Assembly (NCBI GenBank): GCA_015179045.1
Contig: WHUZ01000001.1
Span: 1,240,001-1,304,000, forward strand
Length of the DNA stretch: 64,000 nucleotides
Source: Kalaharituber pfeilii
Taxonomy: Eukaryota; Ascomycota; Pezizomycetes; Pezizales; Pezizaceae
Direction of reading: 5' to 3'
In this document: positions 1-11,527 of the stretch, piece after piece
How positions within the stretch are numbered: position 1 is the first letter of the stretch
Layout: the number at the start of each line of letters is the position of its first letter
The notes under the pieces: generated by a model
Seen by the model: the letters and a program-made list of their open reading frames with translations, nothing else
Told to the model about the DNA's origin: nothing
The model's database searches: none
Translations under genes and position numbers: made by a program

Positions 1-21
1 GCAAAAGTAAAGGTAACATAC

Positions 22-2450
22 GTGAGACCCTGAACCATTTCAGAAGTAATAGAAAAATTGCGGATACTGCTTTACTCATGATTTCTGTTTCCCTCATCGC
101 ACTGAGCTTCGCTTCATCCCTCACGGCACTGTTTGCAGCATTCGCCTCATTGTGGTCACCACCCATGTTACGCCTAGGACTAGATTCATCTGGTATACTC
201 TGGAAGACAAGACCTGTGGGAGAATAAAGGTTCTGAAGAACCACTTTTAAACACACAATTATGAATGATTGAAGGTTTGGAAGGCAAGTTCGCTAAGATC
301 TGTCAATAGAATGGCCAAAATCCCAACATTCGAGAAAGACTTACGTAAAGATCTTCCACAGTTTGTAACCTCCGTTCTTCCATACAAGTCTCTTTTCCGT
401 GCTTATTCACCCCAATTCCTCCGTCGTTGGTATGGATTCCTTCCGTATCATTCTCGGCGCCAATACCAACAGCCCATCCTCGCTCATGTCGCAAAAATTC
501 CTCCCTTTCTTTCCATAGTTGCCTCATTGCCAATGTCATCCTAATCCGGCGTTGAAATAAATCACCGGCTTCAGAAATGCTTTCCGGAACGCTAGAAGCT
601 TCACCTCCACTGCCTTCTACTCTTCTCCATTCAGATGATGTAGATGAATTTGGAGGGGGGTATAGAAATGGAAAATTTTGGTTGGTCTGGTAATTTTGTT
701 TCTTCGCGCCCTTAGTCCCTGCAGGAGAGGGAGGGGGCGAAGGGGCTGGCGTAGCAATATGAACCGGTTGATTCAAAATAGAAGAAGTAGTGCCACCAAG
801 AATACCATTCGCCCCGACTGTGCAGTGATTGCTGGATAAACCGTCGTAAGGACCACCCAACATCCCGCCGCCTTGGCCTCCAAGATTGGTAGAACTGTTG
901 TTACTTCGCTCTATTCGTTATATATATCAGTACAGAAGCCTATAACAATAGAAAAATCCGACATACTGAGTCCTTCAATTTCAAAGCCATTCACAGGCGG
1001 AGGCGGATTATATGCAGGATACTTTGCCAAAATGTCTTGTCTAAAGTTGTGGTAATCCAAAGGTGATGCAGTAATTACTTTTTTATCGACACGTTTACTT
1101 AAACCTTCTTTAACCCTTGCCCAACTTTTTGTCTTTGCCAGGTGCTTGGGACTCTTCATGGAACCTATTGTGACAAGGATTGCTTTCCATGTTAGCAATA
1201 GAAGTTGCTGTAAGGGAATTTTGTCCTTTTGTTTTTCATCCTCTTGCCATCTGATTTGAGATATGGTTTTGACGAGCCATGGGAGAAGCAGAGGATCCAA
1301 GTCAGCAAGTTCGTCACGGAGAGCATCACATTCCGCAGGGGTTGCGGCCTTGTACAATGGTGGGCGATGAAGACTTGAACCTGACAGAAAAGAGGATGAA
1401 GGTGAAACTTTTCGAGAGGAAACCGGATCTGCTAATGCCGAAGGTGTGTGCACGGTAAATATGAAATATAATATTAATATGGAGTTACGGAGCTCCTTAA
1501 GATCTAATAATTGCTGCTCAGTTGGAGGGGGTTCCGGAAGGTATATATTATCCCTAAAATCGAAATGTTAGATTTGAAGTGTTCCCGGATGCAAGGTATT
1601 TCTTTGCTGAGTACCAAGTTTTTGACATGATCCCTCTCAATACCTGATAAACTGCATCAATTGCAGCACCCTTTCGTAATAGTTTCGCATTTTCCACTAC
1701 TGTATATAGCTGATCATGTTCCGTAGTAGCTTCCCCATAGACGCCTATTTAACGAGATGAATGAGCAATCTCGATCATGTGATACAAATTGGAGCCCCCC
1801 CACCACTCATTACCATGAACTGACCTACCCTGGGCAATATAGCTAAGCACTTCGAGAGCTCGAACTCTTTTTCCTTGATCAATGCTCTCCAAAGAGTCAA
1901 TGAAACGGCCAATGAAGGTCATTTTCTTCTCATCATCTGTATCTCTCCACCGCAGTACTTGCACACTTGCTTTCGATTTCTGTTTCTTTCCACTGGATAG
2001 CTTGTACGTGCAAAAATCCTGCCACTGGTAGTTGAATTGCTCTTTAGCGGAGGAAACCAATTCCATTTCGGTACGACCATAGCTGAAGAAATCGTTGAGT
2101 TCGCTTGGTAATACATCGGTATCGGTATATGTAAATGCATATTCAGGCGGCTTTGTAGAGTTCGCCATTAGCGCATCTGAGTTTTCAATATGTTTATTGG
2201 CTGCCTTATGACCTACCTTTGCTTTCGCACTTTCACTAACAAGTTTCTTCAGTTGTCCCAAGCTTAGACTATCTTGGGTTGTTGGTGGACCCGTATCTAC
2301 AGCATTATTTACAGGCTGCTGGTTTATAGGGCCAGTATCGATTCGCAAAGATAAGATACCGCCGCCTACTGAAACGCTGGTCTGTGTTGCATCTTTCTTT
2401 GGACTAGAGCTAGTTGGTAAATCTGTCGCATTTGTACCTGAGTTCCCCAT
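22..2450 (-). CDS. FAR11: FAR11/HAM-2/STRIP1-like STRIPAK subunit, 5' half, partial
   Basis: Scaffold subunit of the STRIPAK phosphatase-kinase complex, which in fungi acts in cell fusion and septation and in yeast in pheromone arrest and TORC2 signalling. Proposed exons (minus strand, translation order): 2450-1829, 1744-1615, 1553-967, 910-345, 299-257, 213-22; then a donor GTATGT at 21-16 and the gene leaves the window. Phases agree at every junction. Visible signs: the N1221-type stretch (PEYAFTYTDTDVLPSE, LEVLSYIAQG followed by YGEATTEHDQLY), then LLLTWKAILVT and YPAYNPPPP, a disordered linker with SPPPSP, and NQNFPFLYPPP, all typical of fungal Far11. The last visible exon ends in an I-F-L-L-L-L-K-W helix as in the family. 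The start Met (MGNSG) follows an in-frame region with a stop 5 nt upstream in another frame. The two shortest introns (300-344 and 214-256, 45 and 43 nt) are the least certain part. Confidence 0.85.
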
Positions 2451-2989
2451 TGACTAAAAATCCAGAAGCTCAATGTAGAAACTTCGCGATTGCAGCAAGC
2501 CTAAAAAACGGATGCGTCTTAGCCTTGCGCAAATCCAAGCTCTTTCGGTATGGGCTGAGGCTGCGGAAATCGGGAAGCTCGAGTGCCTAGCTGGCGGTCG
2601 GAATAGTTCAGGTAATGGAGTGAGTTTGGTATCGTCCAACGTGAAGGAGAATGATTTATGGAAGAAACCAGAGACTGCTATTGATTCATGTGCTAATGCC
2701 ACAGCGTGATTTGGTGATACTTCAAAATCGGGAAATGGAGTGGTATGAATCGTCACTACAGCTACACTCACTGCTGCACATGGGGAGTCGGCTTAGTGCT
2801 CCACCGTGCCAAGCGCGCCGATAGTCAAATGATAGGGAAAGTGACTCTGTCAGCTCTGAGTCAGCAATGCCGTGACCACCTCAAATCCTCTTTAGTGACC
2901 TGCACTACGTAATCCTGTACTGATCAAGGCATATATTGAGGTACTAAGAAATAAGTTTTTTTTATTGCTCCTCGAGGGCGCATCACGAT
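2451..2989. other. Intergenic, divergent FAR11/AIM32 promoter region
   Basis: Separates the starts of two divergent genes. An open frame of 105 codons on the minus strand (2771-2454) ends 3 nt before the FAR11 ATG. It resembles no family I know and may be leader sequence. An opposite-strand frame overlaps it. No TATA box is obvious. Confidence 0.5.
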
Positions 2990-4071
2990 ATGCTTTCGGT
3001 TCGAAGCGCATGCATTGCGCAGAGGCCGCCTCGACTCACTTTCCAAAGCAAAACCTCTTTCCTTTACCGCGCAGCCGCCTTGTCAGTATCGTGCTCGGCC
3101 AGAAATGACTCCAATCCTCAGATAATTCAAAACCAACGAAAATGCGGGTGCTCGGAACTTCTAATTCCAGGGAACCTGGACATCGACAGGGAGGCCCCGC
3201 TCAACGGCACAATGGCCGCGTACAACAGGCATCTTCTTATTTCGACAGGGAAAAGCGACTGGAGCAGCAAAATCGAGTTCGAGGGCGGCCTCGCAGCAGA
3301 GGTGAAGGGAGCCTTGGGCCGAGCTGGGCTGAACAAAGGATATGATGACTTGCGGGATGTAAGTTTGTGATGACATACTGGGGGGCTTGAGACTGTCTTT
3401 GGTGCTCCTGTACGCATGCAAGTGTAGGTATAGCTTAATGAAACTAATTGCTGGCATAGCCAAATAATATCATTCTCACTACGAATTCATCATACAAGCC
3501 TTCTTCGATTTCGCTTGCTCAGAACGGCGCCTCGGCTTACATATTCCCACAAAACCTTTACCTTCCCGCAATACCACTTTCTTCAGCCTTGCATAATGGA
3601 GCTTCGCCGACTGTAGAGCTGATACGCACCTATCTCCTTCCCACGTCTCCTCTTCCGAGCAAACTTATCCAAGCACTCGATCTCCCACTTCCACCTCGAA
3701 AGGTGCATGAAACACACATCCTCATATGTACCCACAAATCTAGAGACTCCCGCTGCGGGATTATCGGACCTATCCTGCATATGCTATTTACGAATTATCT
3801 TTCGTCAAGGAATCTTCTTCATCCTAAGGATCCCGACGCAAGTGTGCGTGGAAAGGTTCGAGTAGGAAACATAAGCCATGTTGGGGGCCATAAATACGCT
3901 GGAAATGTTATTGTGTATCTGCCCCCTGATGACGATAATTGGGACCGTGGTGGGAAAGGAATCTGGTATGGTAGAGTTGGAGGGGAGAGAGACGTCGAAC
4001 GAATAGTGGATCAAACAGTATTAAGAGGGAATATAATAGAGGAATTGTTCCGTGGAAGGGTGGGGCACTAA
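2990..4071 (+). CDS. AIM32: AIM32-like mitochondrial [2Fe-2S] thioredoxin-like ferredoxin
   Basis: Two exons, 2990-3358 and 3460-4071 (326 aa), joined in phase 0 across a 101-nt intron (GTAAGT..TAG). Family: Apd1/Aim32 sucrase/ferredoxin-like proteins; Aim32 is a mitochondrial protein of the matrix and intermembrane space linked to redox quality control of protein import. The C-terminal half carries the ligand pattern of this family: C-x8-C in CTHKSRDSRCG and H-x3-H in HVGGHKYAGN, followed by a conserved IWYGRV. The middle has LNGTMAAYNRHLLI and TGKSDWSSKIE, typical of Aim32. The first about 35 residues are basic, hydroxylated and nearly free of acidic residues, as expected for a mitochondrial presequence. 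Identity rests on these motifs; a sister Apd1-type cytosolic protein is less likely because of the presequence. Confidence 0.9.
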
Positions 4072-5048
4072 GATTGGTTCGCTGAAGCAGCCGCGATTAA
4101 ATAACTTTTCTTGCTTCACGCGAAACCACGGTTGGCTCTTCGACGCCCATTTACATTCTCCACGTGACATGGAAATTGTGCCAAGGTTCGCATTATTGGG
4201 CGGAGAATTTGCGGAGCTGAGCCCGTACCTGTCAGAGTAAGACTGTGCAACGTTGACAGGGATCAGCATCACAAATGAAACCTGCAACTTTATCTGGACT
4301 ACCCGCCGATCGCAGGGTTCAGATCTGCCGTGCAGGGTCCTCTGCTAGCATCTTGGAACGTTCCTTCGTCACCGCAGCTGAAACTGGGGTTCCACTGGCT
4401 GCGACTTCGGCATTGTGGCGCATCGATATCGCACGATGAGCAATGTAGTTCCTTACTACTGCCTGCAGGGAACACAGTGGCGTCGGAGTCGATGGCCCGA
4501 CGCATTGCTAGTAACGGCGGCCACATGACGCTAGCGTGCATAGGGCGTGCATACGCCAGAGCCCAAACAAACACCTTGCTTGTACCGGCAGCTCCGCACA
4601 CGACTTGCTGCTGAAGTTGGACAGATTTGACATTATAGAGTTCCGATATTGCTAAATTGTGTTGGATGCGCCCAATGAAAGATGCCTGTTGCGCTAGAAA
4701 GACGTACATTACATACCTAGGTGCGTCAATCAGAGCCCGATCATTTCTGCATGCATTCCTCTACATGCTTGATGTGAGGGCGATGCACTTACGGTCCCTG
4801 AAAGCGCTCTCATAGTCGGCGATGTTCCTCCTGGATATCCTGGAGCTGATTTACTCTGCAATGGAGGTGGGCTGCGTGCCGCAACCAAAAATGGAAATGG
4901 CCTACTGCCGCTGTTTATGGCTTCGAAAACACAGAGATGCCGGGCCCGCTTCCTCTTTGCAAACCAGGAGAATAACCCGCCCTAACTCCGATTAAGCGGA
5001 GGATGTGCTCCGATGAAGGGTTTGAGGGTTTAGTTCGTGAACCTGCTC
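4072..5048. other. Intergenic, AIM32 end to membrane-protein start
   Basis: About 1 kb between two plus-strand genes. Overlapping open frames of 94 (plus, 4330-4614) and 136 codons (minus, 4709-4299) oppose each other and look like chance. A 16-bp palindrome lies near the right end and is listed separately. Nothing else recognised. Confidence 0.5.
4986..5001. promoter_or_regulatory. Palindrome CTCCG-N6-CGGAG, possible zinc-cluster regulator site
   Basis: CTCCG at 4986-4990 and its complement CGGAG at 4997-5001 flank six bases, so the core is CCG-N6-CGG. Fungal Zn2Cys6 factors bind CGG/CCG pairs with fixed spacing. The site is 48 bp before the first ATG of the downstream gene, close enough to lie in the leader. 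The functional reading is inference. Confidence 0.3.
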
Positions 5049-7368
5049 ATGAACCGCATCAGCCCACAACTTGAAGATGACGTTGTGAGGCCTGAATGTG
5101 CGACAAACCCGAGCCAGCTCGCGCCATATGTAAATGCGAGCTCCCATTTCCTTCCTCCATCTTGTGTCTCAGCGGCCGTTCGTTTCAGAAACTACCTACT
5201 GGAGGTAACAGTTCGTTCTATGATGCATAATATCATCGACTTTTCGGATGCAATTGTTAGTACAAATTCTACATACCTACCACCACTATCCTTGGGCGAT
5301 GCTTCGGAAACGCTCAATGGCGGGAGGAATGAGACGTCAGCATTTGCTGCAGACTTTACGACCACCACGGCGGCCATGATTATATTCAACATGGCCTGCG
5401 CTACAATCATGATCTGCAAGTGTATTTATCTCGCCAACAGAAGATGTAAGAGGCTGAAGGCGGAAACAAAAAGCGGATTACGGCCTTTAGAAATGTCAAA
5501 TCGCTTATCGTCAGGAGAGACAGATAAAAAATCTCGATGGAGGATTCCAACGGAGGAAATATTTCCGCTATTACTGGCAATTGCAATCATATTACAGGGT
5601 ATTTTCTTTCTATTCGTGAAGACCAAAGCTACAAGAGAACTACAAGTAGCTACGGGATGTAAGGCTGCGTCTGAATATGTATGGGCAGGTTGGTATTATA
5701 TTTTGTTCACTCTGAGTAGCATCTGCTTACTGGTTTCTCCTCTCATTAGCAATTTTCATAACACCGCTACTTACCATAATCTTCGCAGCGGAATGCTTCA
5801 TAAGATCACTTTCACGACCTCGTTTCTACAGCCGCAAGAATTATACGGTCCCAGTATGCCTTCTTGTGACATTCGTCTTGGTGCTTTTAACCTGGGTACC
5901 TACTCGGGTTTCACCTCCCGCCGAGGGTGGTCTCTGTACTGGCGAGCTGATGCACTTTATCAACCATTTCTCCCCTTGGGGTTTAGCATTATGTGCGGTT
6001 TTGATACCTGCTTGGATCTTTATGGACATAATGATTTGGTCAGCCCTTGGTGATACAAGTATTGCAATAGAGGAGCGTATTTCCGCAATCAATGTCATCG
6101 CATATTCAGCAGCAAATACGTTACAATGGGTACATATGTAATCTACCCCAATTTAATATTGGAACAGGGAACTAATATCCTCTAGATTTTAATCATGCCA
6201 TTTTTCGCAACAGGCTCCGCCAAAAGCATCAGTACATCTATATCCATGCTAGCCACAGTTAGCCTAAACATTTTGGGCTTTCTATCTGTTATCATACAAC
6301 ATATCATATACCTCTCCACGCAGAAACTACAAGAGCCTGATTCGGGCAATAGACCATTAGCGAAGCTTACGCCAAGGGCCTCCAAACCTCCTGGATCGCA
6401 GAGGATTTGTGCGCCAATCATAGCACCTCGTCGAAGTTCTTGGAGCGATGGATTTCCAAACCCAGAGGCTGACCCTGTATCTCCAATGATCGTTCACAAC
6501 CCCTCAGTTGCAAGCCTTAAGACTCGATGGCTTCGACGGGAGATTATGGGAATGTTGGCAGACCTAAGGCTTCTTGCCCGCGATAGCGGCCAGGACATAG
6601 GGCTTCCTCGGTACAACCGGCCACCATCGTCAATTTACAGCGTCACCACGACGGATGCACACCAAGACGAGTACGTACAAACACTAGCCACAGAAAGGCT
6701 GTCCGCCAGCGAGCCCTTGGCTGAATCTTTTATACCAAATTGCCCCCAAATAATCTACCCTCAGGAGATATCATATCTCCCCGCGTCGCCCCGTCCTACA
6801 CGTTCAATTTCTCCTCGCCCACTTTCCCCGGCCTCTTGCACCCCCTCACGCCCATTCTCTGGCCTTCCATCCTCTCCCCGCGATTTTCGATCCGTCCGTC
6901 CAACTTGCAGGGCGGCCCGTCAGACGCCTCTGACCAGCACCTTATGCACGCCCATCCCGCCACTGCGCCCGTCACGACAGAATGTACCAGACTTGAACCT
7001 GCAACCGGAACAGCATTCCCCAGCCCCTAGCGCGCCGCTCTCAGTTCTTGAAATTGAAAGTGAAATTGCTGGGGATGGTACGTATCGTCGTCACAGGAAA
7101 CGCAGAAGCATCCCAAGGGTGGCCAGCTCTTCAACGACGTTAAGGTCCCCACCGCCGCCAATGGAGAGGGCGGAGCCACCGCGCTCGTCGTCGCCATCTT
7201 TGTCGTCGTCATCGGCTCGGCCGAAATTAAGGAGGGGCATGCATGTTGAAGTTGAAGTGGAAGTGAGAGAACGAGAGCTCGAAACGAAGGCAGAGCAAGA
7301 ATCAGAAAGGAATGCAGAAACCAACAGTAATAATAAGCAGGGTTTAAAGACACAGATGAATTTCTTGT

Positions 7369-7370
<2 letters not shown>
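5049..7370 (+). CDS. Fungal seven-helix membrane protein of unknown function
   Basis: Three exons, 5049-5688, 5750-6129 and 6186-7370 (734 aa). Both introns (61 and 56 nt) keep phase; skipping the first restores a continuous third helix (VWAAIFITPLLTIIF). Seven hydrophobic segments are visible: near residues 100-122, 168-188, 208-230, 246-264, 284-306, 320-345 and 352-372. This layout, an N-terminal domain with a PPSCV motif and N-glycosylation sites, and a cytosolic tail of about 340 residues rich in Ser/Pro/Arg match a fungus-specific family of uncharacterised membrane proteins with GPCR-like topology. A GTG-initiated frame begins 12 nt upstream, but the ATG at 5049 is the natural start. 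I cannot assign a ligand or pathway. The tail ends two codons after a low-complexity Lys/Asn/Glu run, and a 33-base T tract starts at the base after the stop. Confidence 0.75.
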
Positions 7371-7404
<34 letters not shown>

Positions 7405-7839
7405 TTTGTTTGTTAAATTTGAAAAAAAGCTTTTTGTCTTGCTACCCGGAATAGATTTCACAGTTTTCTCTTTAATTTTATTCTGTTTTTATTTTAATTT
7501 TATTTTTTGTCTTCATTGCATCTGAATTCCCTTTTTTTTCCCCTTCTCTTTTTCGTCTATACCCTTACTTTACAGACTATAACACCTGCAATACCCAACT
7601 AGAACCAATCCCCCGTGTAAGCTGGAACGTCACGCATTAAGTAGGGTTCTTGGATGTAAATAAACAAAATATAATCCAAAAGGGGCAAGTGGGAACCAAG
7701 GATATCCAATAATACAGCTTTTGCACAAGCAACTCCATTATGCATATGTAGCACATTCATGCAATAATCATGGATATATATAGACTTTCAGCATCGCCAT
7801 AATCCAAAAAAAAAAAATAAATAAAAATATATAAAATTC
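7371..7839. repeat. Convergent 3' region with 33-base poly(T) tract
   Basis: Between the stops of the membrane-protein gene and CAX4. It opens with an uninterrupted run of 33 T (7371-7403) immediately after a TAA stop, followed by (GTTT)n-like sequence and more T-rich DNA, then A-rich sequence near 7806-7837. No gene seen. I could not find flanking duplications that would mark a retroinsertion. Confidence 0.6.
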
Positions 7840-8764
7840 CTAATTCACTTTATTTTTCGCATTTGCTTCCCTCCTTCTCTCGATTCCCTTCCATACGCCA
7901 TAATCATGCTCCACAAGGTCTATCTCGAGACACATGTCCTTTACCCACACGAAGCTTCCGGCCCACATGAGCCACTCCCATGGCGTGCGCTCGAAGATCT
8001 TGATGGGGAGGGTGCGGAGGAGGGAGGTAGCGATGAACCACAGGATGGCGAGAAAGATGCCAGCGAGGGCGCCGAAAAGAACTTGGCGGGGGGTGTGGTA
8101 GGAAAGGTAGATGCGAGAGAGAGCGATGAGAGTCGCAAGCGTAAGGGAAAGAAGGGAGATGAAGGTGCGTTTGATGAGTGGCAGGTGCTTGTTTCTGAAG
8201 AGAGAGAATGTCAGCGGTGGAGAGATGGGTATTTGGGGGGTTGAGGAGGTGTTTACCGGAGAAAGACCCAAAGGGTTATATATACAGAAAAAAATGCGAC
8301 GAATTGGGCGTGCGACGAAGGCATGCCGTATCCTTTCCCATGCATTTCTGGGACAGACATTAGAAACCATAATCTCGAAAAGTCTGAGTAATAGGAAACA
8401 TACGGGTAGGCCGCGACTCCTTGATCAACCTCTTAAGACCCCAATTGACGGCCTCACACCCCAACTGCCCGGCAAACATCAATATCAGCTCCACCTCTCG
8501 CTGGCCCCAGATCAGTGTGGTATATGCGACGACTAGAGCCTGTGGCACGAGAGCGAGCCAGGCACTCAGGAGTGATATTGGGTCATCTGGATTCTATGCG
8601 AACGGGAAGGTTAGCGAAGTGCACCTTTGCACATCGTCTAGAATGATGGCCATGCCATCTGGAGATGGGTGGAAAGGAAGTTGCGGGGGGGGGAGGTTAT
8701 TCACATAGTACACATGCGTTAGACTTAACGATGCAAGAGGTGGTTCCAGATGGTTTTCCCTCAT
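7840..8764 (-). CDS. CAX4: Dolichyl-diphosphatase (PAP2 family)
   Basis: Four exons in translation order: 8764-8705, 8593-8404, 8347-8257, 8194-7840 (231 aa; introns 111, 56 and 62 nt, all in phase). The enzyme (CAX4/CWH8, EC 3.6.1.43) removes a phosphate from dolichyl diphosphate on the luminal side of the ER, recycling the lipid carrier for N-glycosylation. The three PAP2 signature blocks are present: K-x6-RP (KRLIKESRP), PSSH in GYGMPSSHAQF, and SR-x5-H (SRIYLSYHTPRQV). The N-terminus has the family's PLASLSLTHVYY and NPDDPISLLSAW motifs, and several hydrophobic segments alternate with these loops. Length fits the yeast enzyme (about 239 aa). The gene is convergent with the upstream membrane-protein gene. 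Confidence 0.93.
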
Positions 8765-9862
8765 GACCGGGCTGCCGGACAAGCTGGAGGAGCTGCGGAA
8801 CTCTGGGAAATTGGGATTTGCGATAAGGCAAAAGAACGAAACGATCGTACTATTAGGCACTACAGTATTATTCTGGTCTCTACAACTGCAGCTTTAATTG
8901 CGAGAGTTGGCAGACAGGGGACGGGGGTGGGGGGGGGTTGCGGCGGAGGAAGATCCTGGGCAACGAGAAGGCAAGTCTGTGGTATTTACCATGTGAAGGA
9001 ACGTGGTAACTTAGCGAAGGGCTTGGCGGGCAGGGAGCTGGGTAGGATGCCAGGGGTAAACAAACGCTGATGAATTAATTATACTGCTTTAATACAATAT
9101 ATCATGCAGTGGAGGGAAGCAAATAACAGGACGAACGATACTATGATGATCCATGTTATTGAGCATCCGTGTAAATCGGTTAATTCTTGGATCCCACAAA
9201 ATTTTCGTTAATTAAATTCAAGACACCATGAAATTTTGCTTATTAAAGGACCCAGGTGAGAGTAAGAAACAGGATGTTTTTTTGAACCTCATGCACGTCA
9301 CAAGGTCCATCTTGATGCTGGTAATATCGGTGTTCTGGCTCACTTCCCACCACCATCACCACCACTCCACGCACCTTTTCTCTTCAGGATGAGATTCACC
9401 AGCCGAGTCGACCAAGCCCGTCTCCTGTTTACCATTGAATCAATAATGTGAAGCTGTACCTATTCCTCAATGAGGAGATTTTCATACATAGTGGCGATAG
9501 AGGGGTAGGTTTGTCGCCAACAGTATTGGGAAGAGATTCTGGCGATAGATAGAAACGCATGAAAGTGAGTGTTGTGGTGTTCTCGTTCCCAGGTGCTGTC
9601 GTTCCGGATGGTCGAACAGGCGTGGGATTTGATATCTGAACGTAATACATGAAGGCAAATGGTAAATCAAACAAAACGACAAGCAATTAACATGACACTA
9701 CAAGGCTACTATATCTATAATACACTCTAGAAAAACAACACTGAAAAATATGAAAAAATGAAATAAACACAAGGAAACCCATACAACAAACATGTAACTT
9801 TAGTCTACCAACAAATCCGCACAAACAAACAAATTCCATATCCCATGCACACGACGAAACCA
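8765..9862. other. Intergenic, CAX4 start to ILV1 end
   Basis: About 1.1 kb. Contains G-rich stretches near 8926-8950 and a CACCATCACCACCAC run near 9345. Overlapping open frames of 85 and 66 codons at 9429-9686 on the minus strand resemble nothing I recognise. Probably the CAX4 promoter plus the ILV1 terminator. Confidence 0.5.
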
Positions 9863-11527
9863 CTACCTAAAGAATCCCAAATACACCGGATTCTCCGTCT
9901 CGTCCACGAACGGATACTCCAACTCTCCAAGGAAATCCTCCAAATGCTCCCTCTTCCCCTCCGGCACCTGAATCCCTGCAAGAATCTTCCCTATATCTCC
10001 ACCCTGATTCCTGTAATGGAACATCGAGATATTGAACCCGGGCCTCAGTAAGCCAAGGAACTTCGCAAGCGCCCCCGGGCGCTCCGGGAACTCAAACCTA
10101 TACACCCGCTCATCCGCAACGCTGCTACGCCCGCCGACTAGATACCGCGCATGTGACTTTGCAAATTCGTCGTCGCTGATGTCGGTCGCGAACATGTCTT
10201 GTTTGCGCAGGCGAGCAATGATTTCGGGGACCTCGCGCGAGCGGTCCGTGACGGTGATGCTCATGAAGATGTGTCCGCGCTCGGGGTCCGCGTAGCGGTA
10301 CGAAAATTCGGTAACGGCACGGGGAAGGATGACTTGGATCATGGAGTGGAAGACGCCTGGGCGTTCAGGGACATCAACAGAGAGAAGGACTTCTTTGCCT
10401 TCTCCAAGCCGAGCGCGCTCTGCGACAAAGCGCAGGCGGTCAAAGTCCATGTTTGCTCCGGATAGGACTGCGCAGTATGATGCATTTGGCTTGGATGGTG
10501 GCGGTGAGTTCTTTGCGACGTATTTCTTAAGCCCGGCGACGGCCAGCGCGCCGGCTGGTTCGACGATGGACCGGGTATCGAGGAATACGTCCTTGATCGC
10601 TGCGCAAATTTCATCCGTACTGACTTCTATTACCTCATCAACACACTCCTGACACAGCCTGTACGTTTCCTCACCCACGACCTTGACCGCTGCGCCGTCT
10701 GCAAACAGCCCCACTTCCTTCAGGATCACCCTCTCCTTCCTATCCAAAGACTCCGCCATCGCATTCGCATCGTGTGTTTCAACCCCAATGAGCTTGACAT
10801 GGGGCGCAATTCTCTTCAAGTACACCCCCACCCCCGCAATTAGCCCCCCACCCCCAATACAACAGAACACTGCTTCCAGTTCGGAAATATTACATTGCCG
10901 TAACAACTCCATTGCAATCGTTCCCTGTCCTGCAATCACATACGGATCATCGAACGGCGCTATATTCGTCAACCCGTACTTCACTTCCCTCCTCTTGCAC
11001 TCCTCCTTTGCCGCATCAAAGTCCAGCCCATGAAGCACCACACTCGATCCCATTCTGGACACATTATGATGCTTGATTGCGGGTGTGCCCACGGGCATTA
11101 CAATCGTGGCGGGTATCTTAAGGTGCCTCGCCGAGTACGCTACCCCTTGCGCATGGTTTCCCGCTGAGCACGCAACGACGCCTTTCCAGCGGCTCTCCTC
11201 GGGGAGGTGGGCCATCTTGTTGTAAGCTCCGCGGACCTTGAAACTGAACACAGGTTGCAAATCCTCTCGCTTCAGCAGCACCTTCACGCCTAACCTGGCG
11301 CTGGTGTTTACCGCGGGGGTGACCGGCGTCTCCTTAATGATTTCATATACCCTCGACGTCAGTATCAGCCGTAGGTAATCCGGTGTGCCGTCGGGGAGAA
11401 GAAAGTCCTTGGGGATGCACGCAGCTGCTGGGACTGCATTGGGCGATTTGGCAGGCGTGGAACTGTAAGCTGTAAGGCTGTGCGTCGAAAGCTGCTCGGG
11501 CGAAACAGGAAGCGCGCTTTCGGGCAT
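9863..11527 (-). CDS. ILV1: Threonine deaminase (threonine ammonia-lyase), biosynthetic
   Basis: PLP enzyme converting threonine to 2-oxobutanoate, the first step of isoleucine synthesis, in the mitochondrial matrix; feedback-inhibited by isoleucine. Single exon, 554 aa from the Met at 11527; the frame stays open to a further in-frame Met at 11617 (584 aa). Seen in order: the PLP-lysine motif [26 protein letters not shown], the phosphate-binding loop [24 protein letters not shown], the SGANMNFD-like [12 protein letters not shown], then two ACT-like regulatory repeats (RPGVFHSM... and [10 protein letters not shown]...), ending VYLGFFR. Length and domain order equal yeast Ilv1. The N-terminal about 60 residues are Ser/Pro/Ala-rich and not a textbook presequence. 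Start choice is uncertain because of the ATG-bearing repeat described separately. Confidence 0.95.
   Translation of the reverse strand: MPESALPVSPEQLSTHSLTAYSSTPAKSPNAVPAAACIPKDFLLPDGTPDYLRLILTSRVYEIIKETPVTPAVNTSARLGVKVLLKREDLQPVFSFKVRGAYNKMAHLPEESRWKGVVACSAGNHAQGVAYSARHLKIPATIVMPVGTPAIKHHNVSRMGSSVVLHGLDFDAAKEECKRREVKYGLTNIAPFDDPYVIAGQGTIAMELLRQCNISELEAVFCCIGGGGLIAGVGVYLKRIAPHVKLIGVETHDANAMAESLDRKERVILKEVGLFADGAAVKVVGEETYRLCQECVDEVIEVSTDEICAAIKDVFLDTRSIVEPAGALAVAGLKKYVAKNSPPPSKPNASYCAVLSGANMDFDRLRFVAERARLGEGKEVLLSVDVPERPGVFHSMIQVILPRAVTEFSYRYADPERGHIFMSITVTDRSREVPEIIARLRKQDMFATDISDDEFAKSHARYLVGGRSSVADERVYRFEFPERPGALAKFLGLLRPGFNISMFHYRNQGGDIGKILAGIQVPEGKREHLEDFLGELEYPFVDETENPVYLGFFR

Noticed and set aside
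2454..2771. 105-codon minus-strand ORF ending just before FAR11
   Set aside because: No recognised domain; overlapped by an opposite frame; more likely FAR11 leader sequence.
4299..4709. 136-codon minus-strand and 94-codon plus-strand ORFs in the gap
   Set aside because: They overlap each other in opposite directions, show no family resemblance and no splice partners.
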